A DNA stretch of 64,000 nt, taken from Pyrinomonadaceae bacterium. GTDB lineage: Bacteria > Acidobacteriota > Blastocatellia > Pyrinomonadales > Pyrinomonadaceae. The first letter of the stretch is position 1. Every line of letters begins with the position of its first letter. Both the position numbers and the translations under genes were made by a program. The notes under the pieces are model-generated. The model was not told the origin of the DNA. It worked only from the letters and a program-made list of their open reading frames with translations, and made no database searches. The DNA lies in assembly GCA_028284415.1 (NCBI GenBank), contig JANQRU010000004.1, positions 930,001-994,000 on the forward strand. Reading direction: 5' to 3'. Below, piece by piece: positions 9,349 through 18,966 of the stretch.

Positions 9349-10017
9349 TTAACTGTGTGCAAACAATCTTGGTGGAGCTTTACGCTTGAGTAGTTTGCGT
9401 AATTTCAAGCGAGCTTTGTGTAATTGGGATTTACTTGTTCCAACCGAACATCCCAGAATTCTTGCTACTTCTTCGTGTTCAAAACCTTCGATGTCGTGAA
9501 GGATGAAAACGCTTCGATAACCTTTCGGTAATTCTTTGATCGCATTTTCCAAAGCGATTTTATCTACGACGGGCATCTTACCCGGTTTTTCCGAACCGCG
9601 AACGATTTGTTCGGGTGTTTCACCTTCCTCGGTTGTTTTCTCGAACTTAACCGTACGTTTACGGAAGTGCATTAAAACTTGGTTTACAGTTAAACGATGT
9701 AACCATGTCGTAAAAGCGGAATCTCCACGGAAACTTCCAATTTTACGGTGAAGCTGAATAAACACATCTTGTGTTAGATCTTCTGCTTCGTTTGTGTTTT
9801 TGAGCATACGCAGACAAATTGCATAAACTCTACGATGATGACGATTATAAACTTCCTCAAATGCAACCATATTTCCTTTAGCGGATGCTTGTGTTAATTC
9901 GTAATCGCTCATTGAAGTTACATCAACTTTTTCGGTTTTTTTAACTTCGTTTGCATTAATGGCATCTTCAGCAGATGCTTGTAATATCGGATAATTTAGT
10001 GTTTCAGTAGTTGCCAT
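9349..10017 (-). CDS. ECF-type RNA polymerase sigma factor (RpoE-like)
   Basis: A 222-residue sigma-70 family protein. Region 2 spans about 55-125 ([60 protein letters not shown]). Region 4 spans about 160-212 ([40 protein letters not shown]). The product directs RNA polymerase to a specific promoter set. About 40 poorly conserved residues precede region 2. No anti-sigma factor gene is adjacent. The start is supported by a G-rich Shine-Dalgarno (AGGGGGG). A sigma-54-like sequence lies just upstream at 10047-10063. Confidence 0.9.
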   Translation of the reverse strand: MATTETLNYPILQASAEDAINANEVKKTEKVDVTSMSDYELTQASAKGNMVAFEEVYNRHHRRVYAICLRMLKNTNEAEDLTQDVFIQLHRKIGSFRGDSAFTTWLHRLTVNQVLMHFRKRTVKFEKTTEEGETPEQIVRGSEKPGKMPVVDKIALENAIKELPKGYRSVFILHDIEGFEHEEVARILGCSVGTSKSQLHKARLKLRKLLKRKAPPRLFAHS

Positions 10018-10046
10018 TTTCTAATTCCCCCCTCGCATTTATTAAC

Positions 10047-10063
10047 TACAATTAGCGTGCCAA
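10047..10063 (-). promoter_or_regulatory. Possible sigma-54 (-24/-12) promoter of the ECF sigma gene
   Basis: The minus strand reads TTGGCACGCTAATTGTA. It matches the -24 box (TGGCACG) exactly and the -12 box at TTG, with T in place of the usual C. Spacing of GG to the -12 G is correct. It ends about 30 bases before the sigma gene start. A sigma-70 reading (TTGGCA, 16 bases, TAAATG) is also possible. Confidence 0.4.
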
Positions 10064-10287
10064 AAACCGCGTAATATAACTTTCATCTATATAATGCCCA
10101 TAAATAAAGCTTTTATTCCAAATAAATCAGGCATACTTTTATATTCGCAAATCATCACATATTAGATTTAAACCAAATCGTGTATTTTTTAACGCAATTA
10201 ATACACATTTTGGTCAAATGTGTGAAATTATTACACGCAGAGAATAAATTTTTGTTGCAATTTTACTGTTTTCTTTAGGGTTTTTAA

Positions 10288-11097
10288 GTGATAACATCAA
10301 CCTCAAAGGCTATATTTCAAAAGAGAAATCATTCGATGATTAGAGTATTTATATTGGGGCTGTTTTTGTGTATTGTTGGGTTTGGTTTTACAATATCTGC
10401 CTCTGCACAAGAAACTGAAACGGAAATTCCTGAAAGTCAGGAAGTATCAGAAGTGGAAGGAATACCTGTCCTTATCAAGCATCTACCTGATTGGCAAAAC
10501 AAACGAAAGGAAGCTGTTTTTGTAACGAATAAGGATGATTTATTAAACGCAATCGGTGAACGTCCGATTTTGACAGAAGTAACCTTTACGAGAGGAACTG
10601 AAGCCGTAACTGCCAATTATCCGCAGGGAAAACTTCTTATCGTTGAATACATGACTCCACAAGCCTCTACTTCCACAGATAAAAAGGTGAAAGAAAAACT
10701 AAGCCAGCTTGAGAATCCCGTCTATTATCGGCGGATTGGAAACTATAATGTTTTTCTTTTTGATGGAAATAATGAGGCATCGGCAAATGCACTTTTTGAT
10801 CAGATAAAATACCAAAAGGTTGTTCAATGGCTTGGAACTAACCCGAATCTTTACAAACAAGCAGAAAGAGTTATCGTCGGAACATTTTCGGGAGTTTTTC
10901 TCTCGACCATCTTAGCAATTTTTCTCGGACTGGGATTTTCTGCAGTTATCGGATTTTTCGTGGGGTTGATCTATTTCAGATATACAGACAGAAGACGGGA
11001 ATCAATTGAAGCCTTTTCAGATGCAGGTGGGATGACTCGTCTAAATCTGGATGAACTAACACCTGATATGATTTCCGAAAAACTCCTAAAAGATTAA
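10288..11097 (+). CDS. Exported membrane protein of unknown function
   Basis: I do not recognise this family. Seen in the sequence: a signal peptide (VFILGLFLCIVGFGFTISAS, cut near ASA-Q), an extracytoplasmic domain of about 150 residues opening with VPVLIKHLPDW-like text, one strong membrane helix near residues 205-230 (GVFLSTILAIFLGLGF), and a short cytoplasmic tail (YRYTDRRRES-type, positive inside). The GTG start at 10288 has AGGG seven bases upstream; ATG 10336 would give a more ordinary signal peptide and is the main alternative. The gene is divergent from the ECF sigma gene across 270 bases, so it may be a target of that sigma factor. Confidence 0.6.
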   Translation: MITSTSKAIFQKRNHSMIRVFILGLFLCIVGFGFTISASAQETETEIPESQEVSEVEGIPVLIKHLPDWQNKRKEAVFVTNKDDLLNAIGERPILTEVTFTRGTEAVTANYPQGKLLIVEYMTPQASTSTDKKVKEKLSQLENPVYYRRIGNYNVFLFDGNNEASANALFDQIKYQKVVQWLGTNPNLYKQAERVIVGTFSGVFLSTILAIFLGLGFSAVIGFFVGLIYFRYTDRRRESIEAFSDAGGMTRLNLDELTPDMISEKLLKD

Positions 11098-11101
11098 ATC
11101 T

Positions 11102-12226
11102 TTACGGCAAATTACTAACCAAAAACTCTATATCATCTCGATTATTAAAAAAGTGTGGTGCGATGCGAAGTTTATTGTTTCTTGAGGAGACGACAATATT
11201 TTCGCTCGCAAGTTCTTTAAATATCTCATCAGAAGTTAAACCATTAAGAGGCTCAATGCAGACAATTTGAGATTTTTCACTTTTTTCTCTTGAGCTGGCA
11301 ATTTTATATTTATCAGATGGTAGAATTTCGCACAAAAAATCAGTAAGTTCTTCCAAGTGATTTTTTATATTTTCGATGCCAGCTTGATTCAATAATTTCA
11401 AACTTCTTTCGAGACCATAGAAAAGCGAAGCCGTTCCTGTTCCACTTTCCCAAGCCAATGCATTCGGTTGATACTCTTGCTCGGTATCCATAAAATCCCA
11501 AGGATCGGGAACACTTATCCACCCAACGAGAGTTGGCTCAACTCTTTCTAAAGCTCTATCTGACAAATATAAAATACCGCATCCTTCAGGCGAACAAAGC
11601 CATTTGTGCGAAGCTCCGCTGGCAATATCAACTTTTTGAGCGGGTAAATCAAAAGGAGTTGTGCCGAGGGCTTGGATAATATCTACGGCAAAAAGAGCGT
11701 CAACTTTTCTAGCCGCCTCTCCAATTCGTTCTAAATCTGCTCTGAAACCTGAGGCAAACTGAATGGCACTTATTGAAACAAGTTTAGTATTTTCGTCAAT
11801 CAGACCAATAAATTCGTTAAGGTCTATCTTTCCATCTCTCTCAGGACAAAGTCTTAAATCAACACCGTATTTATCTCTAATTCTTCGCCAAGCATAAAAA
11901 TTTGCGGGGAATTCGCGTTCAAAACTGACGATGTTGTCACTGTTTTTCCAAGAAATTCCATTGGCAACAGTTGCAAATCCGTCAGAGGTGTTTCGCATAA
12001 ATGCAATTTGTTCTGAGCGGACATTTAGCATTTCCGAAATGATTTTTCTTGCACGATTTTTGGTATCAACCCAATCGTTGTAATTTGATGAGCCGTTTTC
12101 AGAAACATCTCTCATTTGGCTTAAAACTGCTTCAATCGTAACGGTTGGTAAAGGTGCAACCGCTGCACTATTTAAGTAAGTATGCTTTTTTAATGCTGGA
12201 AAAAGTTCTCGTATTTGTTCGTTCAA
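11102..12226 (-). CDS. Class V aminotransferase (cysteine desulfurase/NifS-like fold)
   Basis: A 374-residue PLP enzyme. HTYLNSAAVAPLP near the N-terminus, FMRNTSDGFATVA (phosphate-binding turn), VDIIQALG (the PLP-ring aspartate) and SGASHKWLCSPEGCG with the Schiff-base lysine are typical of class V enzymes such as isopenicillin-N-epimerase/cysteine-desulfurase-like proteins. The exact substrate cannot be read. The gene is convergent with the upstream membrane protein (gap 4 bases) and has its own promoter region of over 200 bases shared with lepB. Confidence 0.8.
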   Translation of the reverse strand: MNEQIRELFPALKKHTYLNSAAVAPLPTVTIEAVLSQMRDVSENGSSNYNDWVDTKNRARKIISEMLNVRSEQIAFMRNTSDGFATVANGISWKNSDNIVSFEREFPANFYAWRRIRDKYGVDLRLCPERDGKIDLNEFIGLIDENTKLVSISAIQFASGFRADLERIGEAARKVDALFAVDIIQALGTTPFDLPAQKVDIASGASHKWLCSPEGCGILYLSDRALERVEPTLVGWISVPDPWDFMDTEQEYQPNALAWESGTGTASLFYGLERSLKLLNQAGIENIKNHLEELTDFLCEILPSDKYKIASSREKSEKSQIVCIEPLNGLTSDEIFKELASENIVVSSRNNKLRIAPHFFNNRDDIEFLVSNLP

Positions 12227-12360
12227 TGGATAAACTCCTTAAAAAGTTAAGTTAAATAAAGTTATTATAAAGAATCTTACAAAAAAGAATATATGTCTTG
12301 AATTATTTAAAGCCGCTTAGAAAAATAACAAGAATCAGCTTATAATCTTTTTGACAAAAA

Positions 12361-12412
12361 GGTTGGATAGAAGTTAGTTTTTAAATAGGAAGAAACTTAC
12401 CAACTTCCAACC
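12361..12412. repeat. Imperfect inverted repeat, family GGTTGGAAGTTGG/CCAACTTCCAACC
   Basis: Arms 12361-12380 and 12393-12412 are complementary at 14 of 20 positions, with exact outer ends (GGTTGGA/TCCAACC). It sits 27 bases upstream of lepB in the divergent spacer. The arms are made of a repeated TTGGAAG-like unit, like the other dispersed palindromes in this window. Confidence 0.55.
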
Positions 12413-12439
12413 TCTTGCCACACATCTAAATAGCTGATT

Positions 12440-13147
12440 ATGTTCAATCTTCGCCCAAAAGACCAATTTGATTTCGGTTCGGTAGCAGTTAATGACGACC
12501 CGGATATTGAGGTGCATAAATTTAAGCGTGCCTCCAAGCAGGGATTATGGTTTGAAAGTTTGAGGCTTTTGCGTGACATCACCTTAATAATTTCGGTCTT
12601 TGCGTTATTTATGGTTTTTGTCGCACAACCGGTTGTGGTTGAAGGAACTTCGATGGTACCCGAATTAAGTAACGGGGAGCGTTTGCTTGTCAATAAATTA
12701 GTTTATTACAACATCGAAAGTTTTAGTTGGGGACATATCGAGCGCGGTGACATAGTTGTTTTTTGGTATCCGAATGATCCGAATAAAAGTTTTGTTAAAA
12801 GAGTTATAGGTTTGCCCGGTGAAGATGTAGAAGTCAGAAACGGGATAGTTTACATTGACGGCAAACAACTTCGTGAACCGTATCTCGACGCAGAACACAA
12901 TCAAACGCTTCCGAATTACACTCAGACAAGAGTTAAGGATCATTATTACTTCGTGATGGGCGATAATCGGGATAATTCTTCCGATTCAAGAATTTGGGGG
13001 TTAGTTCCCGAAAAATATATTTATGGAAAAGCTTTTTTCCGATACTGGAGACCTTCAAAAGCAGGTTTTTTGCAAAATGGTAAGCCAAACTTGGAAGAAA
13101 CTGAAGATTTAGAAGAAGGTGATTATAGAGCAGGAAATAAAGAATAA
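12440..13147 (+). CDS. lepB: Signal peptidase I
   Basis: A 235-residue inner-membrane serine protease that removes signal peptides from exported proteins. One transmembrane helix (IISVFALFMVFVAQPVVV) precedes the catalytic domain. The Ser/Lys dyad is visible: Ser71 in EGTSMVP and Lys120 in SFVKRVIGLPGE; the box E signature MGDNRDNSSDSR follows. The N-terminus carries about 45 soluble residues. It has a single membrane anchor, as in short LepB forms. A second, much shorter S26 protease (sodX) is at 23472. Confidence 0.93.
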   Translation: MFNLRPKDQFDFGSVAVNDDPDIEVHKFKRASKQGLWFESLRLLRDITLIISVFALFMVFVAQPVVVEGTSMVPELSNGERLLVNKLVYYNIESFSWGHIERGDIVVFWYPNDPNKSFVKRVIGLPGEDVEVRNGIVYIDGKQLREPYLDAEHNQTLPNYTQTRVKDHYYFVMGDNRDNSSDSRIWGLVPEKYIYGKAFFRYWRPSKAGFLQNGKPNLEETEDLEEGDYRAGNKE

Positions 13148-13173
13148 AATTTCAATAGCGTATCAAGTTTTAT

Positions 13174-13224
13174 TGGTTGATTGTTTTGGCAAAGAAATTT
13201 AAGCTATGGCAATCAACCATTTTT
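13174..13224 (+). terminator. Probable terminator after lepB (or leader hairpin of carA)
   Basis: Perfect 10-bp arms TGGTTGATTG (13174-13183) and CAATCAACCA (13210-13219) followed by TTTTT. The loop is long (26 bases). It lies in the 94-base gap between lepB and carA, so it could also act as a leader element for carA. Confidence 0.55.
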
Positions 13225-13241
13225 CAATTTAAATAAAGACA

Positions 13242-14354
13242 ATGAATTTATCTAAAAAAGCAATCTTGGTTCTCGAAGACGGACGCACATTTCGGGGACA
13301 ATCTTTTGGTGCGGAAGGCGAAACCTTTGGCGAGATGGTTTTTAATACTTCAATGACAGGCTATCAAGAGATTTTGACTGATCCTAGTTACGCAGGGCAG
13401 ATCGTTTGTATGACATACCCTTTGATTGGAAATTACGGTGTGAACGAAGAAGATGTTGAGTCAAAGCGTCCTTGGGTTGAAGGTTTTGTAATACGCGAAT
13501 CAAGTCCGATCGTTTCCAATTGGCGTTCGACCGAAAGCCTTGATTCATACTTAAAACGCAACAAAATAGTTGGTATTGAGAGAATAGATACCCGTGCCCT
13601 AGTTCGACACATACGTGACAAGGGAGCGATGCGGGCAGTCATTTCAAGCGTTGATCTGGATGAAAAAAGTCTTTTGGAGAAAGTTCTTCAATCTCCCGAA
13701 ATGAAAGACCGCGAACTCGCCAGCAAGGTTACAACAGATAAATTCTTTGAAATCCCTGCAGAGGGTAAAGAACAATTCCACGTTGTCTGTTATGACTTCG
13801 GTGTGAAGACAAATTCATTGAGAAATTTTGCCAAAGAAGGTTGTCGCATAACCGTTGTCCCTTCTGAAACTCCGGCAGAAAAAATTCTAGAATTAAAGCC
13901 CGATGGGATTTTCCTCTCAAATGGTCCCGGTGATCCTGCCGCAATGCAAAGTGTCATCGAAGAAATCAAAAAACTTACCGAACAAAATGTCCCGATGTTT
14001 GGAATATGTCTGGGACATCAAATTCTCGGACAGACATTTGGTGGAGAAACCTACAAACTTAAATTCGGTCATCGCGGAGGAAATCAACCGATAAAAGATT
14101 TAGTAACTGGCACGGTTGAAATAACTTCTCACAATCATGGATTTGCAATTGATGCAGAATCTCTGCCCGAGAATGTTGAGATTACACACATAAATCTAAA
14201 TGATGAAACAGTTGCTGGAATCAAACACAAAACCCTGCCGGTTTTTAGCGTCCAATATCACCCGGAAGCTGCTCCCGGACCGCACGATGCCGAGCATCAT
14301 TTCAAAAGATTCGTACAGTTAATGAAAGAGAAGAAAATGGCGGTCGGAAATTAA
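13242..14354 (+). CDS. carA: Carbamoyl-phosphate synthase small (glutaminase) subunit
   Basis: A 370-residue subunit that hydrolyses glutamine and passes ammonia to CarB for carbamoyl phosphate, used for pyrimidines and arginine. The N-terminal CPSase_sm domain ([36 protein letters not shown]) is followed by a class I GATase domain with the nucleophile cysteine in [11 protein letters not shown] and the His/Glu pair in [13 protein letters not shown]. Length is normal. carB is not in this neighbourhood. Its stop codon overlaps that of the convergent AI-2E transporter gene (shared TTAA). Confidence 0.95.
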   Translation: MNLSKKAILVLEDGRTFRGQSFGAEGETFGEMVFNTSMTGYQEILTDPSYAGQIVCMTYPLIGNYGVNEEDVESKRPWVEGFVIRESSPIVSNWRSTESLDSYLKRNKIVGIERIDTRALVRHIRDKGAMRAVISSVDLDEKSLLEKVLQSPEMKDRELASKVTTDKFFEIPAEGKEQFHVVCYDFGVKTNSLRNFAKEGCRITVVPSETPAEKILELKPDGIFLSNGPGDPAAMQSVIEEIKKLTEQNVPMFGICLGHQILGQTFGGETYKLKFGHRGGNQPIKDLVTGTVEITSHNHGFAIDAESLPENVEITHINLNDETVAGIKHKTLPVFSVQYHPEAAPGPHDAEHHFKRFVQLMKEKKMAVGN

Positions 14355-15592
14355 GTTTCCTCTTCTTTAGATTCTTCTTCAATTATTTCTTTTGAAACTT
14401 TTTCAGGTTTATCCAATGAGCCAAAAAAGGATTGCAAAATCCCGCCTCTTTCGCTGTGTTCGACAATGTTTTTATAGAGAACTGTGAGAATTGCAACAAT
14501 TGGTATTGACAGAAAGACTCCCGGAATTCCAGCAATTTGTTCACCTGCCAGAACAGATAAAATCACCGTAAAAGGATGTAGATGAACGCCGTCTCTAACT
14601 ATTCGCGGATATGTTACATAATCATGTGTAAAACGTAAGGTCAGCAAAAATATTGCGACCCATAAAGCCTGCCAAGGATTATTAGAAAATGCTCCGACTA
14701 ATGTTGCTGTTATCCCGATAGTCAGAGGTCCTAACAAAGGAATGAACTCCAAAATCCCTGCTAAAATTCCAAGCAAGATCGCATAATCCAAACCAACCAG
14801 TGTAAAGCCAAGCGTACAGAGCGAACCGATCAGAATACAGGAAATGAGTTGAGCTCTGGTGTAAGCTGCCAGGGTTTTATTTACGTCCATCAACAGAGAA
14901 TCTGCTCTGGAACGCCAGCTACCTGACGGAAAGAAATTCAAAAATGTCATCCGAAATAGATGAGCATCTTTCAGTAGAAAAAATGAAAAGATCGGAACTA
15001 ATAATAGCCACGGCAAGTAGGTTGCAAAACCCACTAAAAAGACGAGCAAGGCAGTTAATGTTACCGTTGCGTATTGGAAAAATGAACTTATATAGCCATT
15101 TATTTGAGTTTGTAACTCAGTGCTTATGCTTAATTGTTCATACCGGCTATTTAAGGCAAAAATTCTGTCTTGAACAAGCCTTGCATAATTAGGCAGGTTT
15201 TCTACAAACTCCCCTATTTGAGCAATTATTAAAGGTGCAAGATAAGCAATCGCAAGCCCCAAAACACTGAAAACGATCAGATACGAAATAACTATTGCCA
15301 GAGGTCTGGGCATTAGTTTTTCACGGTTTCTAACCTTGAAAGGCTTGCGTATGAATTTGACCAGCGGATCAAGCAGATAGGCAAAAAAGACTGCTAAAAC
15401 TAATAGGAAAAGCAAAAAACTGAGCAGGTAAAAGGTCGCTCCAATTACAAAGGCAAGAAAGAGGATCAGCAGAACTATCAAAACTATTTTTATGATCGCT
15501 CGTGCTGAAGGGGATGAGGCATCTACATAAACACGTTTATTTTCAATGTGTTTAATTTCTTTTGTTTTTTCTTGGGTTTTTTTGTCTGCCAA
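14351..15592 (-). CDS. AI-2E family transporter (PerM/YdiK-like permease)
   Basis: A 413-residue polytopic membrane protein with about eight hydrophobic segments. It has the family features [14 protein letters not shown] near the first helices, a long periplasmic stretch (about 130-190), and the C-terminal signature [12 protein letters not shown] and [14 protein letters not shown]. Members export small molecules or act as Na+/H+ antiporters; the name AI-2E does not prove autoinducer transport. The termini are charged and probably cytoplasmic. Confidence 0.85.
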   Translation of the reverse strand: MADKKTQEKTKEIKHIENKRVYVDASSPSARAIIKIVLIVLLILFLAFVIGATFYLLSFLLFLLVLAVFFAYLLDPLVKFIRKPFKVRNREKLMPRPLAIVISYLIVFSVLGLAIAYLAPLIIAQIGEFVENLPNYARLVQDRIFALNSRYEQLSISTELQTQINGYISSFFQYATVTLTALLVFLVGFATYLPWLLLVPIFSFFLLKDAHLFRMTFLNFFPSGSWRSRADSLLMDVNKTLAAYTRAQLISCILIGSLCTLGFTLVGLDYAILLGILAGILEFIPLLGPLTIGITATLVGAFSNNPWQALWVAIFLLTLRFTHDYVTYPRIVRDGVHLHPFTVILSVLAGEQIAGIPGVFLSIPIVAILTVLYKNIVEHSERGGILQSFFGSLDKPEKVSKEIIEEESKEEET

Positions 15593-15647
15593 AGTGATCT
15601 CCTTGCAATATATTTGGCTTTTTTTGAGAGATTATAGCAGTAAATTT

Positions 15648-16112
15648 CTATTCTTTTTTCTTTTCTTTTGCTTTCGCTTCGGCGGCTTCTTTTTCTTTTT
15701 TTATCTTTTCTAAAACCTCGGGAGGCTTTGAGTAATCTTCTACTTCAAATCTTTCACGCAATGCCTTCATATTATCTTCGGAAAATTCAAAATTAGAGCC
15801 AGCAAAAATTGTTTTTTCATCTTTTGCTAAGGTAAACCGATTGGTCGCATAATGAGAATTATCTTTGATAAATTTTTTATCTTCGCTCGTAAATGCTTCC
15901 CCATCTTTCCTTTTGAAAGCAAAAATATAATCAAAATCAGCAGTCTTCAAGGATTTTATTTCCCTCTCAAATTCCGTTAGTTCTTTTGTCGAATTTGAGT
16001 TTGCATTACTATTTGGTTCATCAAAACTTCTGTATGTGCAAGCCGGAAATAAAGCACACAAGACAAACAAAATAGTTAGTTTATTTAGGTGTAGGAGATG
16101 GATTTTCTTCAT
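15648..16112 (-). CDS. Small lipoprotein of unknown function
   Basis: From ATG 16112 the product begins MKKIHLLHL and has a lipoprotein signal ending LCALFPAC, so it is probably lipid-anchored. After an Asn/Ser-rich linker there is a domain of about 80 residues (FDYIFAFKRKDGEAFTSEDK, FIKDNSHYATNRF) and a Lys/Glu/Ala-rich helical tail. I do not recognise the fold. The start overlaps the end of the upstream membrane protein gene by 32 bases, suggesting translational coupling; in-frame ATGs at 16118 and 16163 are possible but would lengthen the overlap. Confidence 0.65.
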   Translation of the reverse strand: MKKIHLLHLNKLTILFVLCALFPACTYRSFDEPNSNANSNSTKELTEFEREIKSLKTADFDYIFAFKRKDGEAFTSEDKKFIKDNSHYATNRFTLAKDEKTIFAGSNFEFSEDNMKALRERFEVEDYSKPPEVLEKIKKEKEAAEAKAKEKKKE

Positions 16113-18078
16113 CTTCATTTTTTGGAGGCAAATTTTCATTCTCATCCTCTTCAGGTACTTCATCTAAATCTTCCTCATCTTCTTCGGGGATTTCTTCTTC
16201 TGCATTTGCATTAGCGTTTGGATCAGTATTCTCTGAATCTTTTTGCTCTTCTTCGCTTAACTCTCTTTCTTCATCAGGGCTTGGCGGAGCTTCTTCTTCC
16301 GTTTCTTGTGGTGGATCACCTTTTTTATCCCGTATTTTTAGAATATAAGCTTCACCATCTTCATAGACAGTTTCTGCCCAACCGCTTTCCAAAATCGTTG
16401 CAATGAAATCCTCATTTTCTCTCGCATCGGAGAAAACCCACTTTGCTCCGAATTTCTCACGTATTATCGGTGCCGGATCTTCTATTTTACCCGAAGTTAT
16501 TTCTTTTACTAATTTTGAAAGCTCTTTGTTCTCAGAGTATAGATAATTCGGGTCTAAACCATAGACGTAGCTATGTTTGGTATTAAAGAAAAACAATTTC
16601 GGAAAATCATCCCAGTTGCAATTAAAAATTCTTTCGCCTTCGGGAATGTTAGCTTTTGCCCATTCCATCGCTTCCTCATATTTATCATTTGCTTCATTGC
16701 GTTGGATGCTTGAAAGTAAATCTTCTTTTTTGACTTTCAGAAGCTTTGTACCAGCAAGATTAAAAATCAAAATACCAAAAAGAATTATCCCGATCGTCCA
16801 AGGAATAGCTTTTTTGACAATATCCAAAGCCTCTTGCTGTTCGGTTTTTTTACCGGAATCAAGAAGCGGCTCAATATCCCGCCGAAAGTCATCGGGAAGT
16901 TGCGGAACATTCGAGGTTATAAATGCTTTCCAGCTAAATGCTCCAAATAGAATTGCGAACGGTGGAAAATACTCTGCCAGACGTTTTGATTTAAACATCC
17001 AGACTAAAAGGAGAGTTGTAAATACAAGGAAAAACGTAGCTTTTTCAGGCAGACGGCTGTTCTGAGGCTTGAATAAAATATAACCGAGGAGCATTGCAAT
17101 TAAAGCAATTGTTAAATGTGTAATCAGTTGCCAACCGTCATACGGATACCATTCTCCGCCGACACCTACCTCATAGGTGCTTCGGAATTTTGTCCAAAAA
17201 TGCTCAACAAAAAGCATTATATTGTTTGGAAAATACGGATTGATCAAATTACCCAAGATCATTCCGCCACCGGTATAAGCCAGCGGTTGCCACTCAAATT
17301 TTCTTTCGTTCCAAGCGATTATTGCAACCCAGATCACCGCCGCCACAAATAAAAGCGGAAACAGACTATAAGTCCAAACAAAAACAAACATTAGTGGAAG
17401 CAGCCAAACATATTTTCGTTCGAACAAAAGATAAATTCCGACTACCGTGTAGATTATTGTGAGCGGTGGGGCTTTTGCCATATTCATTCTATAAAAGAAT
17501 GGATTTGAACAAGTTAAAAGAGCCAAAAGCCACAAAAGCAGATAATCAATTTTGTAATAATATAAAAGCCAATAAACCGAAAATATCGCCAAACTGCCAT
17601 AAAATACAGCCGCAATTTTTGCCGCCATCACAGGCTCAAAAAACCATAAGAAGGGAATCTGCAAAATATGAAATAGAAAATGATGGTCGGCATAATCATT
17701 TGCATTAAGAACCGTTAAAGGAAGCCATTTGAATTCGGGAAGCCAACTGAAACTCTTGAAGCTTTCCCAAAGTGTCGCACTCCAACGGATATGATAATAA
17801 CCATCCCAATCGCCACAGCAAATCGCCGAGGTCGAAAATTGCAGAAGAACCATCATTAGCAAAATGGCAAAAAAACCAAATACGAGATAGACCGTTCGCG
17901 TAGCATTTTCGGTTTCCAGCCATTGTTTCCAAGACTGTTTTTCTTTTTTAGATTCTTTATTTTCGTCGGGAGTTTCTAAAGATTCTACTGTTTCGGGAAC
18001 TTCGGATGATTCGTTGGTCTCGATTGTTTCTTCCGGTTTTTGTTCGGCATTTTCATCCGTTTCAAAAATACTGTTCAT
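16081..18078 (-). CDS. Polytopic GT-C-like membrane protein with acidic tail
   Basis: A 665-residue protein. Residues 1-55 are acidic and soluble, then about eleven to thirteen membrane helices run to residue 450, followed by a soluble domain (EAMEWAKANIPEGERIFNCN, FPKLFFFNTKHSYVYGLDPN) and an extremely Glu/Asp/Pro-rich tail of about 85 residues. DWDGYYHIRW in the first outer loop, with acidic residues after helix 1, resembles the catalytic loop of GT-C glycosyltransferases (PMT/STT3 type) that use lipid-linked sugars. The function is inferred from this layout only. The downstream lipoprotein overlaps its end and may be a partner. Confidence 0.6.
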   Translation of the reverse strand: MNSIFETDENAEQKPEETIETNESSEVPETVESLETPDENKESKKEKQSWKQWLETENATRTVYLVFGFFAILLMMVLLQFSTSAICCGDWDGYYHIRWSATLWESFKSFSWLPEFKWLPLTVLNANDYADHHFLFHILQIPFLWFFEPVMAAKIAAVFYGSLAIFSVYWLLYYYKIDYLLLWLLALLTCSNPFFYRMNMAKAPPLTIIYTVVGIYLLFERKYVWLLPLMFVFVWTYSLFPLLFVAAVIWVAIIAWNERKFEWQPLAYTGGGMILGNLINPYFPNNIMLFVEHFWTKFRSTYEVGVGGEWYPYDGWQLITHLTIALIAMLLGYILFKPQNSRLPEKATFFLVFTTLLLVWMFKSKRLAEYFPPFAILFGAFSWKAFITSNVPQLPDDFRRDIEPLLDSGKKTEQQEALDIVKKAIPWTIGIILFGILIFNLAGTKLLKVKKEDLLSSIQRNEANDKYEEAMEWAKANIPEGERIFNCNWDDFPKLFFFNTKHSYVYGLDPNYLYSENKELSKLVKEITSGKIEDPAPIIREKFGAKWVFSDARENEDFIATILESGWAETVYEDGEAYILKIRDKKGDPPQETEEEAPPSPDEERELSEEEQKDSENTDPNANANAEEEIPEEDEEDLDEVPEEDENENLPPKNEDEENPSPTPK

Positions 18079-18294
18079 AACTTCCTAAAATTTTTAACAC
18101 GAAGAAATGTTTAAAGTTTTTATAAAGATTACACGGTGAATGGCTTTAGATTATCCGTGTTTGTTTTGTGGTTAAAATGTCTGTTTGAAATAGCGTGTAG
18201 TTGAAAAGAAAAATTTCCATAACAAAATACCACGAATTTAAAAAAAGTGCATTTGCTAAACGTAATTTCAAAACCTAAAATCGGAAATTTGGTT

Positions 18295-18948
18295 ATGTAT
18301 CCTAAAGGAAATTTATTTATAGAAGCTTCGCATGGGAAGCTCGAAGCGATTTTAAAAGAGCCGAGGGGCGATGTAAAAGGTGTTGGGATTGTCTGCCATC
18401 CACATCCATTGGGCGGTGGAACAATGCACAACAAGGTAGTTTATCGTGCGGCGGCAGGTTTAATTGATGCGGGTTTAGCTACACTCAGATTTAATTTTCG
18501 TGGTGTTGGAAATTCCACAGGCGACCATGATGATGGGAGAGGCGAAAGACAAGATGTATTGGATGCTCTCGCCTATTTAACTCAAAACTATCCAAATCTG
18601 CCAATAACTTTAGCGGGTTTTTCGTTTGGCTCAAGAGTCGGAACGGAAGTCGTTTTGGATGATGACAGAGTTGTACGCTTAGTTAGCATCGGAACGCCTG
18701 TCGATAAATACAAAGATTACGATTATCTCGAAAACTTGCGAAAACCTATTCTCTTTGTCCATGGCGATAATGATGAATTCGGCTCGGTCGAAAATTTAAA
18801 TGAGTTGATCGCAAAAGTTTCACCCGTAACTGACACAAATGTAAAAGTTTTTGAAAACTGCGGACATTTTTTTGACGATCATCTAATGCAGTTGCGAATG
18901 ACAATTCACGATTGGGCGCTAGAGAAAATGGCAGAAAACCGTACATAA
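18295..18948 (+). CDS. Alpha/beta hydrolase (YcjY/CocE-like small dienelactone-hydrolase type)
   Basis: About 217 residues. HPHPLGGGTMHNKVV is the oxyanion-hole region of this subfamily, AGFSFGSRVG holds the nucleophile serine (GxSxG), VHGDNDEFG the acid and CGHFFDDH the histidine. It is a cytosolic serine hydrolase; the substrate is unknown. ATG 18295 is preferred because the subfamily starts just before GNLFIEA; a GTG at 18247 would add 16 residues of low quality. The next gene (thioesterase) starts 18 bases after its stop. Confidence 0.8.
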   Translation: MYPKGNLFIEASHGKLEAILKEPRGDVKGVGIVCHPHPLGGGTMHNKVVYRAAAGLIDAGLATLRFNFRGVGNSTGDHDDGRGERQDVLDALAYLTQNYPNLPITLAGFSFGSRVGTEVVLDDDRVVRLVSIGTPVDKYKDYDYLENLRKPILFVHGDNDEFGSVENLNELIAKVSPVTDTNVKVFENCGHFFDDHLMQLRMTIHDWALEKMAENRT

Positions 18949-18966
18949 GATGAGAGTGAAAAATTA

